A stretch of DNA of 64,000 nucleotides from the NCBI RefSeq assembly GCF_004210375.1, contig NC_134837.1, positions 22,515,586-22,579,585 on the forward strand. The letters run 5' to 3'. How positions within the stretch are numbered: position 1 is the first letter of the stretch; each line of letters opens with the position of its first letter. The notes under the pieces were generated by a model, which searched no databases, was not told where the DNA came from, and worked only from the letters and a program-made list of their open reading frames with translations. This document shows, piece after piece, positions 36,627 through 49,186 of the stretch. The stretch is from Tachypleus tridentatus (lineage: Eukaryota; Arthropoda; Merostomata; Xiphosura; Limulidae). Made by a program: the position numbers and the translations under genes.

Positions 36627-36833
36627 CAGTGTAAGACTAGAGGGAGGGCAGCTAGTCATCACCACTCACTCTCAACTCTTGGACTACTATTTAACCAATG
36701 AATAGTGGGATTGACCATCACATTATAATGCCTCCATGGCTGAAAGGGCAAGCATGTTTGATGTGATGGGGATTTGAACCCTCGACCCTCAGATTACAAG
36801 TCAAGTGCCTTAACCACCTGGCCATGCCAAACC
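36627..36833 (-). repeat. tRNA-derived SINE, family A, copy 4
   Basis: It runs from "cagtgtaagactagagggag" through "aatagtgggattgaccatca" to the tRNA head "gtgccttaaccacctggcca". The 3' tail is truncated. Confidence 0.8.
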
Positions 36834-37417
36834 AGTGGAATAAAGAAGTCTTTTTAGTGAAATACATAAATATGAAAGTGAGTACACAAACTAATGTAAA
36901 AAACATATTGTAATATATGTAGTAAAATCTTTACAATAAAATGTTTATTTCATGTTTCTATGCTTATTATTTTTTGGCCTGCTAAGATTAACTTTTAAGG
37001 AAAATTTTCATGAACCCATAATTTCCATAGGCCCTAGGAAAACTGTGGCACTGTGCCTAATAAATAATCCAGCCCTGCTGTCTGTTTGTGCTTCTTTCTT
37101 TGGACAGCCATTGTTCATTAAAAATAGATATCCCATCACAGGTTTTAAGATTCTTTAATTTTCTGCCATTTGAACTATATACTTAAATATTTTTTACTGA
37201 TATATTCAACAAAACTTAATTAAATCCTATTAGTACTACTGTACATAACAATAATGCCATGCCATAGCATGCACCATTTGTAAAACAGAAGACAAGACAT
37301 GAACATATGAAACTTGATATGCTTGCAGACTTCCTAACTATAAGTTAACAGAATAAATTATTCTGAAAGATACTAACGTTTTATAACATTGAAAATGTAT
37401 TTCTTGTATGTACTCAC

Positions 37418-37482
37418 TTCCCTTACATCTAGCTTTTCTGGTCCAATGCTGTCCTCTATAGCAGTACTTGTTAGTTCAAAAA
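37418..37482 (-). CDS. HMG20-like probable (cassette) exon: acidic linker
   Basis: This 65-bp segment has a strong acceptor (TTTATTCTAG) and a strong donor (GAA|GTGAGTA). Its only fully open frame, with a two-base start, reads FELTSTAIEDSIGPEKLD then VRE. It joins the phase-1 donor of the exon at 39802 and ends phase 0, as needed for the zinc-finger exon. No domain is visible. Because the neighbouring donor can also be used in phase 0, skipping this exon keeps the frame, so it may be alternatively spliced. Support is from splice signals and phase only. Confidence 0.6.
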
Positions 37483-37559
37483 CTAGAATAAAGATGATAA
37501 TGGACAGAAGAGATATAAAAGTGAATACACTATCACTTTACATTAATACAGAAAATTTA

Positions 37560-38550
37560 GGGAGAAAAACAGGACGTGGATAGAAAAGGACATAGGAGGA
37601 GTGGAATAGAATGTAAGAAGAACTGATGGCATACACATCAAAACACCAATGACAATAAATGAGAAAGAGGAAGAAATATGTTTAAGAGACAGATAATATA
37701 AGGACTAAGAAGCCGTAAGTTCAAAGGAAGTTAGGGCATTGAGAACAACATTAAGACCACAGTCTGGTAGCTAAAAGAATGAGGAAGGCTAGGGAGGAAA
37801 AAAAACTGATGTAATAAGAAATTGGAAATTAGTCAAGGAAGCCATCCAGAAACCAGGAACAGTCAAAATAGACTAGCCATAGTCAAAAAGCCATGCAAAA
37901 GATACAGAGAGGTGAGGAACAGAAGAATAGAGATAAGGATTGCTGCTGAGACATACAGTGATAAATATGACACTTCTGTTGATGAACTTCTATGAAGGAT
38001 GGATGAGCAGAATGAGACATGACAAATCCTATATGTGAAGCCAGAGCCAGATGACATTGCTGTATGGAAGAGAGAAGTACAAGGTTAAAGAAAAATGGAG
38101 AGTGGAAGAGAAAAAGTCAGAAGACTTAGCAGAAGAAACCACAATTGGGCCAGCCAAAGTGTTTCAACAAGAAGAACATGAATAGAAGATTGGGTACTAA
38201 GGAAGAGATTGGACTATTCCTGATTTAATGTATCCACTGCCTGTGCAGTAATGTGTGGAACAAGACACCTGAATGGGAAAAGCTTAGAATTTCTGTAAGC
38301 ATCAATAGCATTGATATGAGAAATTATCAGAAAAGTCAAAGCCATCCCAAGGGAAGTTCCAATGATATTGTGAGTACACAAGAAAAGACCTGAGCATGAC
38401 CATAGGGGAAAAGGGTTTCCAAGGAAACCCAATTCCTCAATAGATAGAAAACCTCTCTCATGGAAAGACAAGGAAAGGATAGAGCTGTGGGAGCCAAACC
38501 CTCCATGACCTGCAAATTCAGTATAGAAGGCTGTGCTCTACTGAGATGGT
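37560..38550 (-). mobile_element. DIRS-like retroelement segment E
   Basis: On the minus strand, broken frames give an RT-thumb-like LQVMEGLAPTALSFP, REVFYLLRNWVSLETLFPYG (compare the EHLIPLGR segment), and ETLWLAQLWF, matching the WPAQLWFP segment between RNase H and recombinase. It is interrupted by many stops. A SINE adjoins it at 38609. Confidence 0.5.
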
Positions 38551-38608
38551 AACTGAATAATACACTCAAATGAATTATATACTGAATGGGTGTGAGATGA
38601 GACTCAAC

Positions 38609-38895
38609 CAGCTTGACATGGTCAGGTGGGTTAAGGGGTTCGACTTGTAATCTGAGGGTTGCGGGTTTGAATCCCTGTGGCACCAAACATACTTGTCCTT
38701 TCAGCTGTGGGTGTGTTGTAATGTGATGGTCAATCCTACTATTCATTGGTAAAAGAGTAGCCCAAGAAGTGATGGTGGGTGGTGATGACTAGCTGCCTTC
38801 CCTCTAGTCTTACAAATGCTAAATTAGGGATGGCTAGCACACATAGCCCTTGAGTAGCTTTGCCTGAAATTCAAAAACACACAAACAAAATAATA
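38609..38895 (+). repeat. tRNA-derived SINE, family A, copy 5
   Basis: A full-length plus-strand copy, opposite to the gene. The head is "gacatggtcaggtgggttaa", the B box gggtttgaatccc, the body "ggtggtgatgactagctgcc", and the tail "gagtagctttgcctgaaatt" ends in acaaac repeats. Confidence 0.85.
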
Positions 38896-39801
38896 ATTGT
38901 GGAATCTCAATCCCAAGCCATGAATGTGATAATTAAAGGCTTATATAATGTGAAAAAACCCAAAAAAACAAACATATGAGGCCAACACCAGGTGAATTCA
39001 GAAGTGGTAAACTTGTCCATGGTGTACAGACTGAAGATAAAGTCTAGATGCTAGGGAAATGTGAATGATAAGGTAAACATTAGATATGTTAACTCTGGTC
39101 ATGCAACACAGCAATATCACATGGACACACATTAGATTTAGGGAAATTTCAAGGCTAATAGAAAGCAATAAAAATTTGCATACAGAGAGCAGCACTGAAG
39201 CAGGAAAGGAGGATGTGAAAATAGGTTAGGTATTGTACTGGAAATGATTATTTTACATTCTGTAGCAATTTTTTGATTTAATTTTTATTCAAATTAAAAT
39301 TTTCTGAAGTTTTAAAAATAATTTTAAAAATAACCAGAGTTCTGGAGGTGTAAAAAAAGTAGTTCCAGGAGCTTCCAGGAATTGTGCAAACTCTGTATAA
39401 TGTGCTGACAATACAAACTGATATTTTATCTGCCCACTCTGTCTTACAATCTACCGTAATAAACTTTGATGATTTACATGCCTCCATTTATCAACACAGA
39501 AGCTGATATATATTATTCAACATTGTATTCATTGATAAATTTATATGTTTTTTTAAAAACCATTTCAGGAGTTATTAACATAAAAAGTCTATTCTGATTA
39601 ATAAATATGTCTGCACAAGCTAGAAATTACTACCTTAGAGCAATGCAATATGTCTTAAGAGACTTATCTCAAGTTTCACAAAATTTGCACAAATCTACAC
39701 TCCAATTCTGACATGAGCCATTTTGGTTCCCAACTGACATTCATACTTAAACTCATTACCACCAAGTTTTGTTTTAATTGAAACAAAAACAAAACTGAAA
39801 C

Positions 39802-39879
39802 CAACCTCTATATCTTGAATGATAAATGATGAGCTGTTCTCCTGCTCAAATAAACTTTTATTTCTATCTCCGTTACAGT
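39802..39879 (-). CDS. HMG20-like exon: serine/acidic linker
   Basis: The exon encodes a linker, CNGDRNKSLFEQENSSS then FIIQDIEV, with no recognisable fold. The acceptor is CCTCTAG at 39881-39880, in phase with the preceding exon. Two donors are possible. GAG|GTTGGT at 39806 leaves phase 0 and could join directly to the zinc-finger exon. GTTG|GTTTCA at 39802 leaves phase 1 and fits the candidate exon at 37418-37482. I annotate the longer form because both downstream exon borders then agree in phase. Vertebrate HMG20 has a linker of similar length but different sequence here. Confidence 0.7.
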
Positions 39880-40665
39880 CTAGAGGAGGAAATATTACAT
39901 GAATATGGTACAAAGGCAAGAAGAACCAAACAAATTGACAAGAATTATTTACTGTTATTTTTTATAACATATAATTATGTTCATACTGCTATGAACTACC
40001 ATGTTACATTTCTGTAATACTCATTGGTAGGTAATTTAAACTGTTGAATACTTAAAGATTCAGATGGATGTCAATACCATAAAAAATGATTGGACAAAAT
40101 ATTTAAACAATAGTTTAATCATTCCTAACTTGTGCAGTAATGCTCTGGTAAATGTACTGTATAAATTCTTCTTGGTAATTTATTTTGAAAATTTTAGTAT
40201 TAGACAAACAAACTTAAGATAAGCAATAGAATCCCAAAGGTCAAAAGAAAAATATCATTAAGTGAATCAATTTAACCTGAATCTTTCTTAGAAACCTTGA
40301 ACTGTAGAGCATTGTGATTTACATATGAAACCTGAAGCAAATGTATTAATTGCTCCTTAAACATCATTAAACGATACATTATTTATATAAGTTTAGTGGA
40401 CATAGTACAACTACTTATAGGGCTAATATCAAAAACCACTAAATAATACATGTTAGATTCACAGTTAAAATCCTATTCACTTTAAAAAGATCAGGTCTGT
40501 TTGTATATTTGGTTATTTCTCTCACAAACTTAAAAACTGACTTTATTTCTTGATACTGTACAAACTTTTAAAAGTCTGAAATAATGATTTTTGAATAAAG
40601 TACACTATTAATATTCAGCTACTCATGGGTAAAATTAGACCATCTACAGATAATATCGTACTTAC

Positions 40666-40783
40666 AGAAAACATTTTTGAGTTTCTTTTGCTTCAAATAA
40701 GTTTGATAAGCTTCTGATTGCTGGTATTCTTTAAGTTCTGCACAATATCTTTTCTTGTCTTCTTCAGCACGATCAAGAAAATT
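40666..40783 (-). CDS. HMG20-like exon: HMG-box helix III
   Basis: The exon encodes 39 residues, beginning NFLDRAEEDKKRYCAEL and continuing through KEYQQSEAY to KNVF. It forms the long helix III of the HMG box and its basic tail. DRAEEDKKRY and EYQQSEAY align residue for residue with the HMG20A/B consensus (D-A--DKERY-KEL--YQ-TEAY). The acceptor is ACATCTTAG and the donor TTCT|GTAAGTACG. It starts in phase 0 and ends one base into a tyrosine codon. Intron size to the previous exon is about 7.8 kb, and to the next only about 0.8 kb. Confidence 0.92.
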
Positions 40784-42275
40784 CTAAGATGTTTAAAATA
40801 TAACTAATATATATATACCCTATTTTCTGAAAATCATCAAGCATTAATGAACTAACAAAACCACTAAAATAAATGTACAGTACTAAAAAGGTCCTGCTGA
40901 TGTTTAAAATACAACTATTATATCCTATTTTCTGAATAAAATCTTATACATTAATGAACCAACAAAACATTAAAATAAATGTGAAGGAACTATTGGGAGT
41001 AAAAAGACTTTGCTAATGGTAGTAAAACATAATCTAGAGAGAAAATGGGATATAAACCAAAATACCTTAAGTCGTATGATCTCCTGTAAAAATAATATTC
41101 TTTACTTAAGACCCTAGCTAGTATTTTCACAATATTTGACATACAACATAAGTGTAGGCCTTTTCTAATGGATAGTGTAAACATAATAACTGCTATACAC
41201 ATCATTGACAAACAGATTCCTTTGTTTTAATAAATAAATGAAGAAATATTAATTTGTTGTGAATAATGTTATACATGAATGTTACCAAAAATATTTTATT
41301 AAATGCAGATTTATGTGTTAATGTTTGTTTATGTTTTATGTATTTCTTTATTTTGCTTCTTAATAATTAGTTGGTTAAATTCTAAAAATATATTTAAATA
41401 TGGGGTAAGTTGACTCAGTGGGTTTCAAAGAATGGATACTCTGAATTTGTACTCAGTGTACAAATTTAACTTTCAGCAAAGATAGTCCTTTGATGGCTGG
41501 ATATATATTAATAATAGCACTAAACAAACATCTCAACTATCCCTATAAATCTTCAAACACATGAATAGCCTTTTCTGTAACTGTTTTTAAATATTCTAAT
41601 ATCCTGCATCAGACTGTTATGTCATCACATCAAAAGTTATTAACAATGCTGATTTTCAAAATACTTTCTTTACATTTGGATAAGAACAGTAGTTAAAAAA
41701 CCAGCATAACCTCTCCTACAGAATATCAGTTCACTGTCTGTGTACACAAGGGTGACTGATCATTTCTGTAGCACATCCAACCTGAGTATGCAAATACCAG
41801 AACTGAGGTTAGAGAAGACTACTTTCATTTGTTGATCAACATCTAGGCAAAAATCTACATGTCTACTCAAGTCAAGTCTACTATCATTCCTCAGAGCAAA
41901 ATATCCAGTGATTTTGGTGCACGTTATTTGCTGTTTTTCCTAAGGAAGTAGTCAACCATGATCTGGGCTCCATCAGTTTTCTGGAACTGTAAGAAAGTAC
42001 TTACACCTTTCTGTTAGCTCTCATGGACCAGCTGAGCAGTTGATCAAATATAGGGATCAAGTACCAAGTGGTTCAAAATGGTTCCAAATGATGGCATGGA
42101 AAAGTCCTTTTAGGTCTCAGTGGGCAAGGGTGTAGGATGAGGGGGTCTGTGGATTAAGAAAGAGTACAAGATGGTTTAAAAAAAGATCCTACAGCATTGG
42201 ACAAGGCAGAATATGGTAAATAGCAATGCCCAATAATATGCAATGGTACAAACAGAGATGTCATGACTGAAGAGG
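40784..42275. other. Intron sequence, local duplication only
   Basis: A block of about 80 bp around 40800-40885 (accctattttctgaaaatca, then "attaatgaactaacaaaacc") recurs imperfectly at 40905-40985, a short local tandem duplication. Nothing else is recognised. Confidence 0.5.
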
Positions 42276-42537
42276 TTTGGTTTATTTCGAATTTTGCACA
42301 AAGCTACACAAGGGTTATCTGTGCTTACTGTCCCTAATTTAGTAGTCAAAGACAAGAGGGAAGGCAACTAATCATCACCAACCACCACCAACTCTCGAGC
42401 TATTCTTTTAATAACAAACAGTGGGATTGACCATTACATTATATCACCCTCATGGCTGAAAGAATGAAAATGTTTGGTACAACAGGTATTCAAACTCATG
42501 AGTCAAGCATCTTAACTACCTGAGCATGCTGGGCCAT
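42276..42537 (-). repeat. tRNA-derived SINE, family A, copy 6
   Basis: The tail begins tttggtttatttcgaatttt, the body contains "atcatcaccaaccaccacca", and the head ends in "taactacctgagcatgctgg". It directly adjoins DIRS-like segment F. Confidence 0.8.
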
Positions 42538-42559
42538 GGTTAAAGAGATACTTAAAGGT

Positions 42560-44500
42560 GTTGAAGGTAAAGTAGGTCAGCTAGGAGGGGGGGGGAGTGG
42601 TGAAGGATAAAATGGTGATAAGCCAGTCATTTACACAGGTATACAGAATAGGTGGATAGGCAACATGAAAATGATAGAAAATGATTGGATAGTCCATCCC
42701 AATGAGCAATAGATCATATAAATCCCATAAATAAAGATGAAGGGATGTCACTCTTTGATGAAAGTGATGAGTGCAGTTGGGCAAGAATGGAAAGAATGTT
42801 AGGAAATGGTATGGTGCTTGATAAAGAAAAGTAAGGGAAATCAAGGTTGGACAGGCCAGTAAGAGCTTACCTATACAACTATGTAAGGGGTATCCACAAT
42901 AAAGGCTAAAATTCATTGAAAAAAAAAAGAAGAGACACAAAGAAAGATATAGGACAGTCCTGAGTGAGGGCATCACAGCCAGTGCTGATAGGTGAGTTAT
43001 AAAAAAAGAGGAAGTATGGTTTTGAGGGGTGTGGCAAAGGTATCTATATTGGGGGTTCCAAGTTGAGAGCAGATTCAATGGAAGACTTGAGGATTGAGGG
43101 GAGGGGTGGCATTTTTTGGGTAGGATGAGGTTGTAATAAGAAAAAATGGTCTAGAGTAACGTTAAGTACACCTGCAACATGAGAGAATATTAATACCATC
43201 CAAATGGAATTATCCCAAGAGAGAAGGTCCAGAGTCTGAAAACAGAGGGCCTTGGAATGGATGCCCCTTGGCAGTTGATATGAGACACAGTCATAGAGTT
43301 GTCCAAGTGGATAATTACCAAAAGCATTTCAAGGACACTGATATTTAGCAAACACCCATCCAAGGTCCAAGAACCCAAAGATCAATAGTTACTGAGGGAT
43401 GATCCTCATTGAGAAAAAAGTAGTGTCCATGAATAAGTAAAAATGCAGTTCAGGAGGATGTAATGGAGTGACAGAGGTGTTATTTGACCACCAAAAAGAT
43501 CCTAAAGTGAATACAGATAAAGAAGGATCAGTGAGAATACTAGATCCCTAGAAAGATTCCATTGGTTGCACAATGCCCACTGTATTTGGTAAACAGATGC
43601 CTGAGTCCTGTGAGCAAACCAGAGAAGGTTTAGCACAGCTGAGGTGAGAAATAAAGAGAATGTCATGGTGGATGGGATACTGGGTGTGGGTAAGATATCT
43701 TCCACAATCCATCCCAAACGAGTGGCTTTGTGAAAAGAAGGGAAGTGTGTTTGGAAGATTCTGCCTTGGAATGGGCAAGCTGTCCATGTAGAAATGGAAA
43801 CATAGATTCAGACCATGAATGAAGTGAGTGTAGACCTGCATAATGCAACTGAAAACACAAGGAGTTGATAGACCTTCAAATGAAGAAATACAAAAACTTG
43901 GAATATGCAATCTCCAAGAAGGAAATGGAGAAAACATCACGAGGATGAGGCAATTGCAATGTGGAGAAGAGTGTCTGACAAATCTACTTTGGTGATCTAC
44001 AGACTTGGTTGTAAAGACCAACCGAAAGAGAAAAAAAATCCTCAATCTGAAACTGTGGGATGACAGAGAAATGAATGATGGAAGAATGGTAAAAAATCAA
44101 ATGCCAGTCTCTGGTCTTTCTAAGAAAAACAAAGAAGCAGGAGTAATAACCTAGAAAAAGGGTGTGAGCTCTTGCAAAGTCTTCCTTCTATAACAAATCT
44201 GATGCTGAGGTCTACAAACATTGAAGGTAGGTCAGACTGGATGAATGTTGAAAAGCAACAGGTGGGGAATGAAGTAGGGGAAAGAAAAGTGAAGAGAATG
44301 ACTATGGGAAAGAACTTGAGTAGCCCATTTTGAGCAGAGAAACGTGTCCATAGGGCTCTCACAGCTTCCAAAGTAACCTGAGGGCCACTGGTAATTACGT
44401 TGGCAGGTGATATGTTGGATGATCTATAAATCCAATGACTGTGAAGAAACTCATGGATCATGATTTTGCAGAAGAGTCTAAAATTTTTCATCCTGTTTTC
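42560..44500 (-). mobile_element. DIRS-like retroelement segment F (RT, RNase H, connection)
   Basis: This has the clearest RT of the seven segments. At 43548-43870 the minus frames read GLSTPCVFSCIMQVYTHF, then FHFYMDSL at about 43780-43795, in place of the usual YxDD, and SQDSGICLPNTVGIVQPMES. RNase H follows (about 43440, ELHFYLFMDTTFFSM; about 43290, VIIHLDNSMTVSHINCQG), then a VAGVLNVTLDHFF block at about 43150 and PSILKSSIES. The second catalytic aspartate is lost (YMDS), and frames are broken, so it is inactive. A 165-residue open frame at 42581-43078 is part of the same degraded region. Confidence 0.75.
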
Positions 44501-45422
44501 CCACAGATTGATTGTTTTTAAGCTATCATTACCAGGCAATTAAAAATTGCTATAAACTGTGTTTATTTGAATATGTTAATGTCAAAAATATAACACTATA
44601 TTCTAAATTATCACAGATTTATTGCTTACACGTCATGTATGAAATCCCTCATATATAATATTTAATGTTACTTCCTTTAGCTGCCCATAATATCAAAATA
44701 AATAGGTTTAAACCCATTTCTAATCACACATGTCATGATTATTCCATGGTTGCATGTAACTGTGACATAAACAGAAACTACAAGGTTGAAGTTTGGTTCT
44801 GATATTGTGTTTAATTAAAAATACTAGTTTTAAGTACTGCAGAACTTTCAAATGCTTATCTGGTTTATTGTGGGATAAGTTCTCTGGTTATAATGTCACA
44901 ACAAAATTATTCTTCCTTGAAACTTCAAAAGTTACAATGTATGTGCAGTTTACTGAGTTTATTTCTGATAATATGATAAATTACTATCACAATTTATGAC
45001 ATACAAAACCATGATTTCCAAACCTGTATCATCAAACCGTACTTGAAAAACTATTTTGAAACACTGAAAATTTACACGGGCATGCAGTGGTAAATAAAAC
45101 TATTTACATTTTTATGTTATACAGTAATTATTATATACTGAATCTAAACATAATATCCATTTTTCACTAAACCATTATATGTACTTTTACATAAGTAAGT
45201 CATTTTTATTGAAACTGGGTCACATAGTATTATGCTTAAAATGTTGAAAACTACTAGCAACAGATTAATCACACCATTAGTCTTATTGACTCTTCCAAAA
45301 TCCATGAGAAACCTTTAGTATATAAATGGTTAACAGACTGCATGACGCGTCATTTCTGAATAGTATTTGTTTGTGTATACACTCTGACATCATTTTTTTT
45401 CTCAATATTATTTATTTCTTGA

Positions 45423-45500
45423 TATGGCAACAAGAGGTTGTGTAAATTACCCAAACATATTCTGTTACATTTGTGGTCAATTTGATCTAAGTAAGAGTTT
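45423..45500 (+). pseudogene. Fragment of a mobile-element ORF (MATRGCVNYP...)
   Basis: The plus strand reads MATRGCVNYPNIFCYICGQF then DLSK before stops and poly-T. A leader of this form (MATRGCxNxPxxFCYICG) is, as I recall, common at the start of repetitive ORFs in arthropod genomes; no function can be given. Only about 25 codons survive. Confidence 0.4.
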
Positions 45501-45925
45501 TTTTTTCTTCCTGATTTATAAAAAAACCCTTACACAATAGATAAAAAAAAGAATATTATTTTAGAAATCTGCCTAGCTGAATTAATGAAAATCTGTTATT
45601 AAATCCAAAAGTTAACAATTTCCTGAACAGAAAATGTAATTCCAATAACATTTTTACTTCTGCTTACACTACAGCTAATTTTCTATCTCCGTGGTTTCTA
45701 CTTCTTTACTCTAAGCAGTGATCACACCTTCTCCAGACATCTGTACCTCACTTGAATGCCCTTGGCAAAATCTAACTTGTAAAGTTCTCCATCAACTTTA
45801 CTGTGTCTTCTATCTAGGTACTATATATAAGCAACTTATTCAGATAACATAATCATTTTTTCTAGACTTGCACCAGTTCTTAGCCAGGTGGTAGGGTATG
45901 AGAGTTTCAGTGAAGGTAAGTATTA

Positions 45926-48110
45926 CTGGAAATACATTTTCAGTTTGGGAAAATGTTAACTTCCAAAATATACTTACCATCTGCTGACACTACACCTAGA
46001 ATCACACACTGAGAATCTAGAGGTGCTGGTGAAGGCATTATCCATACAGAAATCATCTGCACAGAACAAGGATGTACCAAGATAAGAGTGAAACACGAGT
46101 GTAGGAACCAAACCACATTACATTCAGAGCAGGTATGCTCTTCACCCAAAACGTAGCTCCTATATCAAGGATGGAAGAGAAAAAGAGTAATCACCATTAT
46201 AGGCAAGCTCCTATCAGACAGTCAAACTTGAGCAACTTGGTGTTGGAATTAAGAGGTTTTAGTCCCTATATCCCACATTTATGGCTTGGGAAACCAGACC
46301 ACAATGTTATATATAGATATACTTTTGACTGGATCCCAACCTGTAGCCATAGAGTGATGTGCTTTGAACCAGGATAAGAAAGCAACACTGAAGTGGAGAA
46401 GCTTTCATCTCTACTTGAAGAAGCCTGAATGGCAACACTATAGGCTTGGAATGATGGGATCATGTATGACTTACTCAACCAAAGGAACAGAACTCATCTG
46501 GTCTGGAATAATGAACATTCATCCTTACTCTCCAACTAAGTGAGCAATGAGTATTCTGCTTGCCTCCAATAATTATGGGCAGGACATGGAACAATGTTTG
46601 AGCTTGCCAATATGGTGTTACCAAAAGAACTCAACAGGGAGTGGAATGTGCCTGAGTTCTGACTGGAGGAAAAGCAGTCCTGACTGAATGCATCTACTGT
46701 CAATTCCTGAGGATGACACTGGAGATCAAAACAACTACAACTGAGAATTCTAATGAGTTGCAAAAGCCTCAACCACTGGAGACCCAAACTTAGAGCAAAT
46801 CCACTGAAAAACCTTGTAATGTAGCACCCATTCTGTCAGTAAAATCAGAATAGACTGAGACAAGTGATCCATAATTAAATTAATCATTCCTGGAACACAA
46901 AATGCTAAGATACTGATAAGATGGTAGTGAGCCCAGTAGAAAAGATCCAAAGTGCAAAAAAGACCTCAAGAATGTGTGTCCCCTAGATGAGAAATATGAG
47001 ATACTATCATAGGATTATCATAACAATTTTCTCCTTCAAAAGAGACAGACTTTGAACCATTGTTTGGCATACAGCAAGGAATTTTATAATGTTGATGTGT
47101 AGGGTATACTTGTCTTCTGTCCAAATACCCTGGAACTCTTGACCTAAGAGACATGCATCCCCATCCCTGAAGAGATACATTTGTGGACAGATGAATCTGG
47201 GATGAGGTGGTGATACTAGTATCTAAAAATTAATGTTGTGCTAATTCAACCACTGCTAGCTAGAAATATATAATGTTGCTCCAAAATAAGGAGACTGGAT
47301 GATGTATTGATCAAGCAGTGGCCATTGAAAGGACCTCGTATGTACTCATCCTAAAGAAATAATAGATTTAAGGTATGGCAACATTCCCAAAAGAGCCACC
47401 TGCACAATAGGTGAAGGAGATGTAAGTAAAAGTCTGACCACTCCTTCAATAACTTGATGCCTGATAGGATTTAGTTGAGCCTGACTTAAGTATGTTTTGA
47501 AAAACATACTCAGATCGATAAAATATTGCATTGTTGATAGAATGGATTTCTTTACTCTGAAAAAAAAAAGTCTGCCTTTGTGGTTTCTGAAAGGAGAATG
47601 TGGGTGTGTTTTTCCATCAACTGACGAGTTGGTGTCAGAAGGAGCCACTCATCTATACCAAGATGTATGCACAGTGCCAAGGAATGCTGGTGATGAGAAA
47701 AAGTTCAAATAGCTTCACAGAAAGAATAATGATGTGAGGCCAAAAAGTAGAATTCTAAACTGTAACATGTGATCCTTGTGCAAAAATCATAGAAATCTGC
47801 AGGGTGATTATGCTATAGGAACATAGAGATGAGCATTGGTAACATTGCACTCAGTCATCCAAGCCCTGATGCAAAGTGTCATTGTAGGTTAAGAAAATAT
47901 TTCACTGTAGAGCAAGGAGGATTAAAATTGATTGAATTGAGAAAGACTGATGACTGGATCAAATCTCCTGTTTTCTTGAATACAATGAATAAATGGAAAT
48001 AAGATTCAGAAAGATTGAGAAAAAGCAACAGGTTATGAGGACAATGTATAAGGTGATGTAAATTGAATGACCAATCCTAATGCCAGTATATGGAGTACCC
48101 ACGGATCAAG
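45926..48110 (-). mobile_element. DIRS-like retroelement segment C (RT, RNase H, terminal part)
   Basis: Downwards from 48110: an RT thumb at 47346-47560 (IVQVALLGMLPYLKSIISLG); RNase H at 46960-47200 (YTLHINIIKFLAVCQ, VSHISHLGDTHS); at about 46830-46870 VPGMINLIMDHLSQ and at 46750-46850 TEWVLHYKVFQWICSKFGSP followed by VVEAFATH, typical of the DIRS RNase H end; then LTVDAFSQD at about 46680. It ends near 45926 with a motif also found, inverted, at 50456-50492. Multiple stops and shifts. Confidence 0.7.
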
Positions 48111-48609
48111 GGTGAAAGAACTCAAGATGGCCAGGAATGATGAAATAATGCTTCCACTCCCAATGCAAATTAAAACTCATGAGAGACAGTGTTTTTACTG
48201 TTTTTATTAATAAAATATTTTTGTTGCAGTTGGTGTGAAAGCACCATGCAAAATCTAAAATATAATAAAATAATCTCTTCAAATGACTGAGTGTTACCAA
48301 AATTACTATTGGGCATTTTAGAAAATAAAAAAAATGAAGATAACACATATCATAGGGCATTCCAGTCACACTTCCTATTAAAAAGTAGTTGTGACACCAA
48401 AGAACACTGTCTCCAAACAACATAGTGACACCCTTATCCACTTGGCTAGATTGATAAATAGCTATAGTTTCAACTAATGGTAAGTGCATTCTTTCCTGAA
48501 TAAGAAATTTTCCAGTTTGGAGTTGTTTTGATTCTTTTGAAAAACAAAATAAATATTAATTTAAGGCCAGGTTCTTTATATGATATTCTTACAATGTTAC
48601 ATTTTTTAC

Positions 48610-48733
48610 CTGTTTTTCTTTTGATGACAGACAGGACCATTCATTACCAAGAATTTTAGTAACTTCTCCAAATGAAATGTGTGGGTGAGTTTCTTTCATT
48701 TGTTGACGTCTTTCACTTAAGAAAATTACATAA
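48610..48733 (-). CDS. HMG20-like exon: HMG-box helices I-II
   Basis: The exon encodes 41 residues, YVIFLSERRQQMKETHP through LGNEWSCLSSKEKQ. This is the core of the HMG box: helix I (FLSERR) carries the aromatic/hydrophobic wedge, and helix II ends in the diagnostic LGNEW. The spacing SFGEVTKILGNEWS matches HMG20 better than HMGB or SOX boxes. The acceptor is TTTTACAG and the donor CAG|GTAAAA, phase 0. A TA-flanked MITE sits about 216 bp upstream of the acceptor in the preceding intron, and the 66-bp minisatellite and a LINE lie further up that intron of about 11.8 kb. Confidence 0.92.
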
Positions 48734-48949
48734 CTGTAAAATAATTCAAAATTAATTATCAAAACAATATTTATAATAGCTTTACTCAATTAAATGTAAC
48801 AAAATTACAATAAATAATGTTACGATAAACACTACTGTACAAATCTGCCTTACTTGTATGCTTTGCTGGAGTTAAAATGAAAGAAACATTTAAAGCATAA
48901 TTATCCTTCAAACCTACTATATCTTTAAAAAATTCACTAATTACCTTTA

Positions 48950-49186
48950 TACAGGTTGTTTGGAAAGTCAATGTGCAGTTTTGTAATCATCATGCATTCA
49001 GTCTATTTCAAGCCAGCAACTGATAGCAGTGTTTAGAAACAAAATAAGAAGGATCCAAGCCTGTATTGATGCCAACAGGGGTCACTTTCAATATTGTTTA
49101 TAACTGTCATTCATATTTACCTTGTATATTGAAACATGTCTGTTAATAAATATATAAGTGCACAGTGACTTTCTGAACACCCTGTA
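48950..49186. mobile_element. TA-flanked MITE, copy 2
   Basis: It shares nearly all internal sequence with copy 1 (for example ccaagcctgtattgatgcca) but carries about 23 bp more in the middle and a damaged left terminal repeat (caggttgtttggaaagtca). It lies in the intron about 216 bp upstream of the HMG-box exon. Confidence 0.85.

Noticed and set aside
42581..43078. 165-codon minus-strand open frame as a possible membrane protein
   Set aside because: It is hydrophobic because the strand is pyrimidine-rich, and it lies between RNase H-like DIRS motifs and a SINE; it belongs to degraded DIRS-like segment F.
48589..48789. The HMG-box stretch as a complete small protein starting at MSKAII
   Set aside because: The residues before SYV are intron: a clear TTTTACAG acceptor interrupts the frame and the upstream exon restores TGYV.
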